Positions 7,548 to 16,136 of a stretch of 56,158 nt of DNA are shown here, piece after piece. Each line of letters opens with the position of its first letter. The stretch's first letter is position 1. Source of the stretch: Caldatribacterium sp964426875 (lineage in GTDB: Bacteria > Atribacterota > Atribacteria > Atribacterales > Caldatribacteriaceae); contig CAYRSB010000011.1 of the NCBI GenBank assembly GCA_964426875.1, positions 1 through 56,158 of the forward strand, written 5' to 3'. A program made the translations under genes and the position numbers. The notes under the pieces are model-generated. The model had not been told where the DNA came from. It saw only the letters and a program-made list of their open reading frames with translations, and ran no database searches.

Positions 7548-8657
7548 ATGTCCGAGATTCGTCTTGAGGGAATAAGGGTTCGTTATGGGAGGAACGTGAT
7601 CCTGAAGGACGTGAGCTTTGCGGTCAGGGAGGGGTCGCTTTGTGTGATTACTGGTCCCTCAGGCTGTGGAAAGACCACGGTCTTGCGGGTCATTGCCGGG
7701 CTGACAAAACCCGAAAAGGGTACAGTACACATCGGGGGCCAGCCGGCACACCGCCTCTCTCCGAGCGAACGGGATATAGCTATGTGTTTTCAGACCTTTG
7801 CCCTCTATCCCCATATGACTGTTCGGGAGAATTGGATGTTTCCCCTGTATGCGGAGAAAATTTCTCCCCAAGAAATGCAAAGAAGGATCGAAGAGGTCAC
7901 CAGGCTTCTCCACATGGAATTTCTCCTCGACCGTTACCCGGGGCAGCTCTCGGGCGGGCAACAGCAGCGAGTAGCGTTGGGAAGAGCCTTGGTGCGTCGA
8001 CCAAAAATCTATCTTCTCGATGAGCCGTTGGGGAATCTTGATGCAAAACTTCGGGTAGAGATGCGGGCCGAAATTCGAAAAATTCAGGAAACCTTGAGTA
8101 TAACTACGGTATACGTCACCCATGACCAAACAGAGGCCCAGGCAGTGGCTGATATTATGGTGGTCATGGACTTTGGAGAAGTGAAGCAGGTTGGAACACC
8201 GGAGGAGGTCTACGAAAAGCCGGCAAACCTTTTCGTGGCTGAATTCATCGGAACTCCACGAATGAATCTCTTCCCCTTTGAAGTACGGGAAGAAGGAGGA
8301 AGGATGTATCTTGTTGCTCCCTTTGTTTCCCTGCTTCTTGGAAACGAAAAACTGGGTTTGTTCCATAAGAAGAATTTTCCTTCCGTCATCCTTGGAATTC
8401 GCCCAGAAAACATACTTCTTTCCCCCATTCCTCGGGAAAACTCCTTTTTAGCAACGCTTGAGGTCATTGAACCGCAGAGCAACGAGTACATTCTTACTCT
8501 AAACGCGCAGGGTACCACCTTTAAGGCTCGCCTGCGCCGCAATGTCCTTGGGTTCACTCCGGAAGTGGGACAGAGGGTTTGGGCGCAGCTCGATGAAGGA
8601 TTTTGGCATCTTTTTGATCCTAAAAGCGAGAGGCGTATCGAGGGGGGTGAGAGATGA
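7548..8657 (+). CDS. Sugar ABC transporter ATP-binding protein (MalK/UgpC-like), second of two
   Basis: 369-residue ATPase with all canonical motifs: GPSGCGKTT, CFQTFALYPHMTV, LSGGQQQRV, IYLLDEPL and YVTHDQTEA. The TOBE/OB tail contains ILGIRPENILLS and ends FDPKSERRIEGGER. The start is ATG 7548, where GAAGGAGAG sits 5-10 nt upstream; the frame is open further back but only over the end of the first ATPase gene. It probably forms the nucleotide-binding pair with the preceding protein. Confidence 0.93.
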   Translation: MSEIRLEGIRVRYGRNVILKDVSFAVREGSLCVITGPSGCGKTTVLRVIAGLTKPEKGTVHIGGQPAHRLSPSERDIAMCFQTFALYPHMTVRENWMFPLYAEKISPQEMQRRIEEVTRLLHMEFLLDRYPGQLSGGQQQRVALGRALVRRPKIYLLDEPLGNLDAKLRVEMRAEIRKIQETLSITTVYVTHDQTEAQAVADIMVVMDFGEVKQVGTPEEVYEKPANLFVAEFIGTPRMNLFPFEVREEGGRMYLVAPFVSLLLGNEKLGLFHKKNFPSVILGIRPENILLSPIPRENSFLATLEVIEPQSNEYILTLNAQGTTFKARLRRNVLGFTPEVGQRVWAQLDEGFWHLFDPKSERRIEGGER

Positions 8658-8720
8658 AACTTTCTTGTTTTTGACGGAAAAAATAAGCAGGATCAACAAA
8701 CTTGAAGGGAGGAGAGGGAC

Positions 8721-10112
8721 ATGAAGAGGTGGATTTGGTGTATGGTGGTGGTTGTACTCCTTTTGAGTTTCAGCGCCTGGGCGGAGGAAGTGACTCTGCG
8801 AATTTTGAGTCTTCCCTGGCCACAGACGCCGGTCGAGCAACGCCTGGCAAACGAAATCTTTACGCAGAAAACTGGTATCAAAGTCATCATTGAAAGCCCA
8901 CCGTACCAATTTGTAGAGTACAAGATTCGAGAAATCATAGACAGCAAAAGCGATGAGTACGACCTCTTTGAGTACGACAGCCAGTGGATCGGGGAGATGG
9001 TCCTCGCCGGAGGGCTGGAACGTCTGGATACTCCCGAATATCTCTTTTCCCCAGAGAGTGCCATAAACTTCGGGAAGGATTTTATCCAGGGCTTTGCCAC
9101 TTACATTGGAAAATTCCCCACTTTGGGAGACGATGCTCTGCTTCCGGGAGAGGCCTGGAAGAAGTATTCCGATGCCCCGCTTTACGGTCTTCCCTGGACC
9201 TGTGGTGGATTGATCTTTAGTTACCGCAAGGATCTCTACCAAGAGGCTGGTATTTCTGGACCTCCGGATACCTGGGATGAGATGCTTGAGTATGCCAAGA
9301 AACTCACCGTTGACGTTGATGGAGATGGGAAGGTCGATCGCTACGGTATGGCCTGGTACGCGACTCGCTTGAGCGACGGTATAACCCAGCAATGGCTTCC
9401 CTTCCACTTCTCCTTTGGTGCCGAGCTTTGGGATCCCAATACCTGGACTGCCCAGGGAATTATTAACTCTGACCGAGCAGTTGAGGCCCTACAGTTCTTT
9501 GTGGACTTCAACCTGAAACACAAGGTCGTCGATCCGGCAACAGCAAACTGGTTTGTGGACGAAATCATGAATGCCGCCACGCAGGACAAGTGTGCCATGT
9601 GGTTCACCTGGGTGAGTTTTGCCAATGTAGCTGATAACCCTGTGCTTTCCAAAACTGCTGGAAAGTGGGGTTACAGTGTCATGCCAGGGTACAAAGACCC
9701 TCAGACTGGACAAATTCGTCGAGCCACCACCTTTGGTTCCCAGGGAATCGGTATCAATGCATTTTCCAAGCACAAGAAGGAGGCCTGGATGTATCTTGAG
9801 TGGTTGAAATCGTACGAAATTGAGAAGATGCTCGTTGATGATCCCACCGCTGGATATGCCAGCGCTCGTATGGATCTCCTTGATTACCAGAAGCAGTTTG
9901 AGCCGAAGTGGGCCTCCATTCGCACCATTGTTGAGGGCATCGCCCGGGATGTATGGACCTGGCCGGAATACGCAGAGCTCCTTGATATTCAGCAGCGAGA
10001 GATCAACCTTGCTTATATTGGTAAGAAGACCCCCAAGGAGGCTCTCGACAACATTGCCCTTTTGCAGCAACAAGTTCTTGACACAAGCCCCAACAACCCG
10101 AAGAACAAATAG
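8721..10112 (+). CDS. Extracellular solute-binding protein, family 1
   Basis: Captures the substrate of the operon's importer outside the membrane. 463 residues, with a signal peptide (MKRWIWCMVVVVLLLSF, cleavage near AWA-EE) and the two-lobed family-1 pattern: ILSLPWPQTPVEQRLANEIF at the mature N-terminus, an SQWIGEMVLAG hinge strand, YGLPWTCGGLIFSYRKDLYQ, then ETWD-like DTWDEMLEYAKKLT. Aromatic residues are frequent, as in carbohydrate or osmolyte binders. The ligand is unknown; the methyltransferase and amidohydrolase genes downstream suggest an N-methylated or amide compound. The Shine-Dalgarno is GGGAGGAG before ATG 8721. Confidence 0.92.
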   Translation: MKRWIWCMVVVVLLLSFSAWAEEVTLRILSLPWPQTPVEQRLANEIFTQKTGIKVIIESPPYQFVEYKIREIIDSKSDEYDLFEYDSQWIGEMVLAGGLERLDTPEYLFSPESAINFGKDFIQGFATYIGKFPTLGDDALLPGEAWKKYSDAPLYGLPWTCGGLIFSYRKDLYQEAGISGPPDTWDEMLEYAKKLTVDVDGDGKVDRYGMAWYATRLSDGITQQWLPFHFSFGAELWDPNTWTAQGIINSDRAVEALQFFVDFNLKHKVVDPATANWFVDEIMNAATQDKCAMWFTWVSFANVADNPVLSKTAGKWGYSVMPGYKDPQTGQIRRATTFGSQGIGINAFSKHKKEAWMYLEWLKSYEIEKMLVDDPTAGYASARMDLLDYQKQFEPKWASIRTIVEGIARDVWTWPEYAELLDIQQREINLAYIGKKTPKEALDNIALLQQQVLDTSPNNPKNK

Positions 10113-10119
10113 AGGGCCC

Positions 10120-10153
10120 AAAAGGGGAGGAGTAAAAGTACTCCTCCCCTTTT
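10120..10153 (+). terminator. Strong hairpin after the binding-protein gene
   Basis: AAAAGGGGAGGAGTA (10120-10134) pairs perfectly with TACTCCTCCCCTTTT (10139-10153) around an AAAG loop and continues into T's. It would terminate part of the transcription and protect the binding-protein message. The catabolic genes downstream have no obvious promoter of their own, so read-through is expected. Confidence 0.75.
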
Positions 10154-10176
10154 TCTCTGATTGAGGAGGAGGAAAT

Positions 10177-11271
10177 ATGCCAGATAGAGTGAGAGTGGGG
10201 ATTATCGGGTCGCGTTTTGAGGCGGAAATCCATGCCATTTCTTTTCAGAAAATTCCCCATGTTGTGGAGGTTGTGGCTGTTGCCTCTCCCACCCCGGGAC
10301 ATGCAGAGAGTTTTTCACGTCGCTTTAATATTCCTCGTTTCTACACCGATTATCGCAAAATGCTTGAAGATAGAGATATAGACCTTGTCACCATCTGTAC
10401 TCCCAACTACCTCCATGCTCAGATGACGATAGATGCCGCCCAAAGTGGAAAACATGTAGTGTGTGAGAAGCCTTTGTGCATGAATCTTGAGGAAGCTGAG
10501 AGAATGATTGCGGCATGTCGGGACAACAAGGTTTTTCTTTTTTACGCCGAAGAACTCTGCTTTGCTCCTAAATACGTCCGGGCTAAGGAGCTCGTTGACG
10601 AGGGAGCCTTAGGGAAGGTGTATCTTGTTAAGCAGAGCGAGAAGCACTTCGGCCCCCATTCGGATTGGTTCTGGGATGTAGAGCGTTCTGGGGGCGGTGT
10701 CCTTATGGATATGGGGTGCCATGGGATTGAATTTGCCAGGTTTGTTTTGGGAAAACCCAAAGTACAGAGCGTCTTTGCTCATCTTGGTACCTATGTCCAT
10801 AAGGACAAGACGAAGGGGGATGACGAAGCGATAACCATTGTGGAATTCGAGAATGGTGCTTATGCCGTCATCGAAAATAGTTGGGCAAAGCGGGGAGGGA
10901 TGGACGATCGAGCAGAGGTCTACGGTGAGGGGGGAGTGACCTATGCCGTTCTCCATATGGGGATTTCCCTTATAACCTACAGTGAGTATGGCTATGGCTA
11001 TGCGGTAGAAAAAGCTCCCACAACCAAGGGTTGGACTTTCACGGTATATGAAGAACTCTGGAACTACGGTTTCCCTCAGGAGATGGAGCACTTTGCCCGC
11101 TGTGTCATGGGTCTTGAGAAACCGAAGGAAACGGGAGAGGACGGGAGAGTAGTTCTTGAGATTATCTGCGCGGCCTATGCTTCGGCCGGGATGGGGAAAA
11201 GAGTTACTTTTCCCTTCGATGCCCGGGGAATGCAGAAACCCATTGATTTCTGGCTGGAGAGGGCAAAGTGA
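10177..11271 (+). CDS. Gfo/Idh/MocA-family NAD(P)-dependent oxidoreductase
   Basis: Oxidises or reduces a sugar, cyclitol or related substrate in the cytosol with a nicotinamide cofactor. 364 residues. An N-terminal Rossmann fold (RVGIIGSRFEAEIHAI), the TPNYLHAQM strand, the family lysine in VCEKPLCMNLEEAE, and the C-terminal alpha/beta domain with the catalytic-site segment GGGVLMDMGCHGIEFARF (Asp and His). GAGGAGGAAAT lies just before ATG 10177. The MttB-family gene starts on an overlapping GTGA at its stop codon, showing tight coupling. The substrate is not readable from sequence. Confidence 0.9.
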   Translation: MPDRVRVGIIGSRFEAEIHAISFQKIPHVVEVVAVASPTPGHAESFSRRFNIPRFYTDYRKMLEDRDIDLVTICTPNYLHAQMTIDAAQSGKHVVCEKPLCMNLEEAERMIAACRDNKVFLFYAEELCFAPKYVRAKELVDEGALGKVYLVKQSEKHFGPHSDWFWDVERSGGGVLMDMGCHGIEFARFVLGKPKVQSVFAHLGTYVHKDKTKGDDEAITIVEFENGAYAVIENSWAKRGGMDDRAEVYGEGGVTYAVLHMGISLITYSEYGYGYAVEKAPTTKGWTFTVYEELWNYGFPQEMEHFARCVMGLEKPKETGEDGRVVLEIICAAYASAGMGKRVTFPFDARGMQKPIDFWLERAK

Positions 11272-12656
11272 AGCCACGTATCGTCCTTCTGGGAGAAAGA
11301 GAGATCATAAGCCTTCACGAGACATCCTGTCACATTCTCTCTCGAATAGGTGTTGTAGTGCCTGATGAAGAAATTGTCTCCTTCCTTCTATCTCATGGAG
11401 CAGAAAAGAGAGATGGTCGCCTTCTTCTTTCTCAAAGTTTGGTAGAATGGGCTTTGGCCAAGGCGGGGAGAGAGTTCCGTCTCTATGGAAGGGATGGGAA
11501 GAGGTCTGTTATCTTCCAGCAAGGGGAAATGGTTTTTTGTTCCTCTCCGGGACAATTCGCCTGGTTTGACGGTGAAGTGCGTCGTGAACCTCAAGAGGAG
11601 GACCTTTACCGGGCGATCCATCTTGCCCATCACCTTCCTCATATCGATGTTGTAGGCGGTGTGGCCATGCCCTCCTCGTATCCTCCGGCAAAAAGGGAAG
11701 TCTACATGGCGCGGGAACTTTTTGTCCGCACCGATAAACCAGTGTTTCTTTGGTTTTCAAGCCCGGAGAACTTCCGCCAGGTCTTTGCCATGAGCGAGGT
11801 CGTAGCTGGAAGCAGAGAAGCGGCTCAAGAAGAGCCGCGTCTTTTCGCCTTTCTTGAGCCCATTAGTCCCTTGCGTTTCTCCAAAGAGGGACTGAATATT
11901 CTTAAAGAGGCTACATCCTTGAGACTCCCTGTTATGATCGGTCCCATGAGCCAAGCCGGTTCCACTGCACCGGTTACCCTTGCCGGGACCTTGGCCCAGG
12001 AGAATGCCGAAATCCTCGCCGGAATCGTCATTACAGAGCTTCTTTGTCCCGGAACCCCGGTGTGTTACGGAGGAATCCCCCATGTTTTTGACCCCAAAAC
12101 CGGTGCTATCTCTTTCGGTTCTCCAGAGCAAGGGCTTCTGAGTCTGGCGATGGCAGAAGTCGGTGCCTTTTATGGTTTTCCTGTCTACATTAATGTGGGA
12201 CTCACTGACAGCTGCACCTTTGACCCTCAGAATGGCTGGGAAAAGGGGGTTACACTCATTCTTGGGATGCTCTCGGGTGCTTCTACCTTTGGCCATATGG
12301 GGATTGTGGGAAGCGACCAGGGAGGAAGCCTTGAACAGCTCGTCCTCGACAATGAACTCATCGGGTTTTGCAAGAGAATTGTCAAGGGGTGTGAAGTGGG
12401 TGAGAAGACCATGGACCTGGCAGTTGTTGAGGAAGGGATAAGAGAAGGATCGTTTTTGGCCTTAGACCACACGGTGCGGTTTATGCGAGAAGAACTCTGG
12501 AAGCCTTCATGCAGCTTTCGAGGAGCTTTTCGCGAGGGCAGGGGGATTTTGTCTAATGTACGAGGGCTTATGGAGAAAATATTTGCTCTTCCCTTACCCT
12601 CGCTTGACGAGGAAACAGTACGTGCGCTCGACACATTTTTGAGAGAGAGGGGTTGA
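11268..12656 (+). CDS. MttB-superfamily (trimethylamine methyltransferase-like) protein, non-pyrrolysine
   Basis: 462 residues matching the MttB TIM-barrel family. Members demethylate quaternary or tertiary amines onto a corrinoid protein; glycine betaine, proline betaine and carnitine are known substrates of the non-pyrrolysine branch. The core is clear: GPMSQAGSTAPVTLAGTL, CYGGIPHVFDPKTGAISFGS, NVGLTDSCTFDPQNGWEKG and TFGHMGIVGSDQGGSLEQLV. No in-frame TAG occurs, so it is not the pyrrolysine enzyme; the equivalent loop reads TDSCTFD. It starts on a GTG overlapping the preceding stop. No corrinoid protein or reductive activase gene lies nearby, so methyl acceptor and substrate are unknown. 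Confidence 0.88.
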   Translation: MKPRIVLLGEREIISLHETSCHILSRIGVVVPDEEIVSFLLSHGAEKRDGRLLLSQSLVEWALAKAGREFRLYGRDGKRSVIFQQGEMVFCSSPGQFAWFDGEVRREPQEEDLYRAIHLAHHLPHIDVVGGVAMPSSYPPAKREVYMARELFVRTDKPVFLWFSSPENFRQVFAMSEVVAGSREAAQEEPRLFAFLEPISPLRFSKEGLNILKEATSLRLPVMIGPMSQAGSTAPVTLAGTLAQENAEILAGIVITELLCPGTPVCYGGIPHVFDPKTGAISFGSPEQGLLSLAMAEVGAFYGFPVYINVGLTDSCTFDPQNGWEKGVTLILGMLSGASTFGHMGIVGSDQGGSLEQLVLDNELIGFCKRIVKGCEVGEKTMDLAVVEEGIREGSFLALDHTVRFMREELWKPSCSFRGAFREGRGILSNVRGLMEKIFALPLPSLDEETVRALDTFLRERG

Positions 12657-12658
12657 CC

Positions 12659-13432
12659 ATGTTTTTGTGGGGTGAAATGAATTCCCAAGAGATTGCGAAA
12701 CGACAGAGAGAAGTGGAGCGAGTTATTGTTCCCTGTGGGTCAACGGAACAGCATGGCCCCCACCTTCCTACTACGACCGACACCCTCTGTGTTCTGGAAG
12801 TAGCAAAGAGGGTAGCTGAGAAGTGTGGGGCTCTTGTGACACCTCCGCTCTTTTTTGGCCTTTCTTATCCCCATCGAGGCTTTCCAGGAACTATCGAACT
12901 CTCTCTCAAGACGTATGTTGTGGTCATTCAGGACATTGCCCTTTCTCTGGCTCGTGGAGGATGGAAGAAAATCGTCTTTTTGAACGGTCACTATGATAAC
13001 CTCTATGCCATTGCGTATGCCCTCTCTGAGGCCTATCCCTCTTTCCCTGAGGGAACCATCGCCTATGTACTCTCCTACTGGGAGGGGCTCTCGGATGAGG
13101 CTTCCGGGTTCTTTACGGAGAACGGGAAGGGACTCCATTCCGGGATGGGGGAAACGGCCCTTTGTCTGGCCATTCGAGAGGACTTGGTGGATTGGGAAAA
13201 CATGACGGCGGAATTTCTCAATCGTTGTCCTCTTCCTTCCTCGGTCCATCTTGCATATTTCCTTACCCATCCGGGGTCGCTTTTTCAGGCTACGGTAAGC
13301 GGTGTCTGGGGAGACCCCAGCAAAGCCACCAAAGAAATGGGAAAAAATCTGCTCGAAGAGCTTGTCGAGTCCTGTACAAGGCTTATAATAGAAGTAGAGG
13401 TGGTTTTTGCCACTCTTCCCAAACGGCTCTAA
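12659..13432 (+). CDS. Creatininase-family amidohydrolase
   Basis: Metal-dependent hydrolase of the creatinine amidohydrolase/MftE/ArfB family, 257 residues from ATG 12659 (a TTG at 12653 is also in frame; the GAGAGAGGGG ribosome site fits 12659 better). Metal-site motifs are visible: GSTEQHGPHLPTTTDT (Glu, His, Asp), LNGHYDN (His) and HSGMGETALCL (Glu). Known members open a cyclic amide or trim a peptide precursor. Placed directly after an MttB-like methyltransferase and an importer, it may open a lactam or hydantoin-like ring of the imported compound. That role is inference; the fold is well supported. Confidence 0.9.
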   Translation: MFLWGEMNSQEIAKRQREVERVIVPCGSTEQHGPHLPTTTDTLCVLEVAKRVAEKCGALVTPPLFFGLSYPHRGFPGTIELSLKTYVVVIQDIALSLARGGWKKIVFLNGHYDNLYAIAYALSEAYPSFPEGTIAYVLSYWEGLSDEASGFFTENGKGLHSGMGETALCLAIREDLVDWENMTAEFLNRCPLPSSVHLAYFLTHPGSLFQATVSGVWGDPSKATKEMGKNLLEELVESCTRLIIEVEVVFATLPKRL

Positions 13433-13443
13433 GGAGGGGGGCT

Positions 13444-13480
13444 CGGGGAGTCTCAAACCCCTATCCCGGCTGACTCCCCG
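13444..13480 (+). terminator. Hairpin after the creatininase gene
   Basis: CGGGGAGTC (13444-13452) and GACTCCCCG (13472-13480) form a 9-bp GC-rich stem with a 19-nt loop just after the operon's last stop codon. There is no following T-run, so it may stabilise the 3' end or act with a factor rather than terminate alone. Confidence 0.45.
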
Positions 13481-13565
13481 GGTACACCCAAACTGTAGAA
13501 GATGATACTGTGTGGCATCTGAAAAATCAAGGTCCTCATGAGGGTGTATCCTCCTTTTTCTTCCC

Positions 13566-13582
13566 AAGTTCCCTGGGAACTT
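13566..13582 (+). promoter_or_regulatory. Perfect palindrome AAGTTCCC-T-GGGAACTT upstream of the ABC-2 operon
   Basis: A 17-bp perfect inverted repeat about 60-70 bp before the exporter operon's Shine-Dalgarno. Its size and symmetry suit a dimeric repressor operator. No adjacent regulator gene is present and I see no convincing -35/-10 pair beside it. The rest of 13481-13640 holds only short A/T and G/A runs. Confidence 0.4.
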
Positions 13583-13653
13583 CTTTCCTTGAGGAAAAAT
13601 ATTCTCTGAAAGGGATTCTCTGTACATTCTGAAAGGAGGTCGATGAAAGATCC

Positions 13654-14601
13654 ATGATTCAGACGGTGAACCTCACCAAGGAGTTCAACGGGTTCAGGGC
13701 GGTGGACAGTCTCAACCTTCGAGTAGAGAAAGGCGATGTCTACGGATTTTTGGGTCCTAACGGCGCAGGAAAGACCACAACCATCATGATGATCCTCGGC
13801 CTTATTCCCCCGACAAGTGGGAAGGTTTTTCTTCTGGGGGAGGAACTTAGGCCTAACAATGTTTCTGTGAAGCGAAGAGTAGGCGTGGTGTCTGAGAACC
13901 AGTATTTCTATAAGGAGATGACGGCACAAGAATACCTGACCTTTTTTGGGGAGCTCTATGAAGTCCCCAAAGTCCAAAAACGCATCGACGAGCTTCTTGA
14001 TGCAGTGGGACTTCGAAACGACCGAAACAAAAAGTTAGGGGCGTATTCCAAAGGAATGCAGCAGAAACTCGCTTTTGCCCGAGCGTTGCTCCATGACCCT
14101 GATCTTCTCATCCTTGATGAGCCGGTGGCTAATCTCGATCCCACGAGTATCAAGCAAATCCGCGACCTCATAGAGGAGGAACATAGGCGTGGTAGAACGG
14201 TTTTCGTGTCTTCCCACCTTCTTTCTGAAGTAGAGAAACTCTGTAGGAAGGTAGCCATCATTAACCAGGGGAAACTTTTGGCTGAAGACACCATGGATAA
14301 CATTAAACGTCGTCTGACGGACACAATCCACATGGAGATTGAACTTTCGACCGACGCCGGAGGACTTACCCCTTCTCTTTCTGAGCTTCCTTTTGTCAAA
14401 GGGTTCACTGTTGAAGGAAATAAACTTGAGGTCCATCTCAAAACGGGGCGGGATTACCGTCTCGATCTTTCCCGATTCTTTTACGAGAAAGGGTTTCTGG
14501 TGCTCACCATGAAGACCAAAGAAATGAGCCTTGAAGAGGCGTTTATCACTATCACCCAGCAGAACATTTCGCTTCTGGCACGGGGGGAGGGAAACGTATG
14601 A
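13654..14601 (+). CDS. ABC-2 type exporter ATP-binding protein
   Basis: 315-residue ATPase of the CcmA/NatA/GldA type. Walker A is GPNGAGKTT, the signature is YSKGMQQKL, Walker B is LLILDEPVANLDP, the H-loop is VSSHLLSEVEKLC, and a C-terminal extension of about 90 residues follows. It drives the permease two genes downstream. ATG 13654 is the family start, but the strong Shine-Dalgarno (AAAGGAGGT, 13632-13640) is better spaced for ATG 13643, which opens a four-codon frame ending in ATGA at this start, suggesting coupled re-initiation. The next gene overlaps its stop by 4 nt. Confidence 0.92.
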   Translation: MIQTVNLTKEFNGFRAVDSLNLRVEKGDVYGFLGPNGAGKTTTIMMILGLIPPTSGKVFLLGEELRPNNVSVKRRVGVVSENQYFYKEMTAQEYLTFFGELYEVPKVQKRIDELLDAVGLRNDRNKKLGAYSKGMQQKLAFARALLHDPDLLILDEPVANLDPTSIKQIRDLIEEEHRRGRTVFVSSHLLSEVEKLCRKVAIINQGKLLAEDTMDNIKRRLTDTIHMEIELSTDAGGLTPSLSELPFVKGFTVEGNKLEVHLKTGRDYRLDLSRFFYEKGFLVLTMKTKEMSLEEAFITITQQNISLLARGEGNV

Positions 14602-15314
14602 AGCGTCTTCGCACTGGGGGCATCATTACTTTAGGCGTAGGGATACTGGTGGCTGTTTTGTTTGTGGTAGCCTACTTCGCCACCAGGGTGAACTATGGAA
14701 TCCTCAAAGGTATGGTGGTGGACCTGTACTCTCAAGACGTAGTACGGAACCTCTCTCTTACTGTTGATGGTCGCTCGGACGTCCTCTTTCGGAGCAAGGA
14801 ATATCAGCTTACCAAGATACCCCCTGGAAAGCATGTTCTCAAGGCTGAAGCTCCGTATTATCATTCCTTTTCCCAGGAACTCGAGATCAAGAGGGGTATA
14901 AATGTGTTGAACTTTGCCATGGAAGGGAAAGAAATCCCGGATCTTGCAGGGATCATCTGTTTTGCCGACCCCACCGATCGGGGAATCGAAGTCGAGATTC
15001 GCTTTAAGGATTCCAAGGGCATCGGCATATCGGATTTTCCGGGTATGCCTCTTCGCTTTGAGGGAAAGCTCTATGTTCGGGAAGGAGATGAATCGAATTA
15101 CTCCCGGGGTCGGTTGATCTATGGAGGGCCGATAGAGCTTTTCTGGGATCCCAAGGCCTATCTTGCCCGCAACAAAGGCCTCATCCCCTGGGACAAGATT
15201 CAGGTGGACCGGGAGAAGGAAAAATACGGCATTATGGAAGTTGTCCTCCACACTCCCCAGGGGGATTTCGGAGAGTTCATCGAAGACGTTGAACTTCAGA
15301 AAAAGGAGGAATAG
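14598..15314 (+). CDS. Unknown membrane-anchored extracytoplasmic protein of the ABC-2 operon
   Basis: 238 residues. One N-terminal membrane span (about residues 9-28, IITLGVGILVAVLFVVAYF) is followed by an all-beta exported region. Near residues 70-100, IPPGKHVLKAEAPYYHSF resembles carboxypeptidase-regulatory or PEGA-like beta-sandwich modules, which display or bind surface polymers. A charged, lysine-rich tail ends the protein. It overlaps the ATPase stop by 4 nt and precedes the permease by 3 nt, so it is probably a structural partner of the exporter. I do not recognise a named family. Confidence 0.75.
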   Translation: MKRLRTGGIITLGVGILVAVLFVVAYFATRVNYGILKGMVVDLYSQDVVRNLSLTVDGRSDVLFRSKEYQLTKIPPGKHVLKAEAPYYHSFSQELEIKRGINVLNFAMEGKEIPDLAGIICFADPTDRGIEVEIRFKDSKGIGISDFPGMPLRFEGKLYVREGDESNYSRGRLIYGGPIELFWDPKAYLARNKGLIPWDKIQVDREKEKYGIMEVVLHTPQGDFGEFIEDVELQKKEE

Positions 15315-15317
15315 AGT

Positions 15318-16136
15318 ATGCGATCTTTCAGAGTAATGACGACCCTCTTCAAAAGAGATTTCCTCTACTCCCTCTATGGCCTCGGTTACTATGCGGCGCT
15401 TTTTGCCTCTTTTATTGTTTCCTCCTTTATCCTGAAAAATTTCTTAGACAGTATTGGTGAGGAGGATATTCTCGTTTCCGCCTACCCGCTCAACTACCCT
15501 CTGTACATCACTCTCATCATAATCTCCCTGTACCTTGTTATCCTTTCAGGGATTTCTATTTCTCGAGAGCGGGAACAGGGAACGTTAGAGGTTCTCTTTT
15601 ATGGTCCGGTCACACCGGGGAGTTTCTTGTGGGGAAAATATCTCAAGGACCTATGTCTTGGTATTGTTGCCCTGGGCTTTACGGCGCTCTACTTTTTCCT
15701 TGTGAGTGTGCTCACCAACATTGGCTTCACGGTGGGTCTTGTGAAAGCTCTCGTTATGGGGGTGTTCCTGCTCTCCTGTATCGTAAGTTTTGGGCTTTTT
15801 ATCTCCTCCATCACCGGGCGCATTCGAAGTTCCGTCCTGGCGCTCGTCGCTATTTTGGGAGCATTCCTTGCCATACAGTTTGCCTACAATGCCCTTTTGG
15901 GATTTGAGAAAGAGTCTCTCTCTGTACCGCTTCTTTATGTTCGCCAGACCATGTCGTATGTTTTCCGAGGCATCAGCTGGATTTCCCCCTTTGCTTACCT
16001 CAGTCGGGGGCTGGACAGCGTCGTGCTTGAGAATCCGTTCCTCTATGCCACACATATTGTATATGCCCTCGTGTATTCCCTCATTTTCATGTTTCTCTCG
16101 GTGTATGTTATGACGAAGAGGGGGGTTAAGGCATGA
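15318..16136 (+). CDS. ABC-2 type exporter permease
   Basis: 272-residue membrane protein with six predicted spans, the first from LGYYAALFASFIVSSFIL. The ABC-2 coupling segment SISREREQGTLEVLFYGPV appears near residue 75, as in gliding-motility and nitrous-oxide-type ABC-2 permeases. Together with the ATPase it would form an exporter or mechano-transmission complex. Its stop overlaps the next gene's ATG by 4 nt. The substrate is unknown. Confidence 0.9.
   Translation: MRSFRVMTTLFKRDFLYSLYGLGYYAALFASFIVSSFILKNFLDSIGEEDILVSAYPLNYPLYITLIIISLYLVILSGISISREREQGTLEVLFYGPVTPGSFLWGKYLKDLCLGIVALGFTALYFFLVSVLTNIGFTVGLVKALVMGVFLLSCIVSFGLFISSITGRIRSSVLALVAILGAFLAIQFAYNALLGFEKESLSVPLLYVRQTMSYVFRGISWISPFAYLSRGLDSVVLENPFLYATHIVYALVYSLIFMFLSVYVMTKRGVKA

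Noticed and set aside
11268..12656. Pyrrolysine-containing trimethylamine methyltransferase
   Set aside because: There is no in-frame TAG; the frame is continuous from GTG 11268 to its TGA, so this is the non-pyrrolysine branch.
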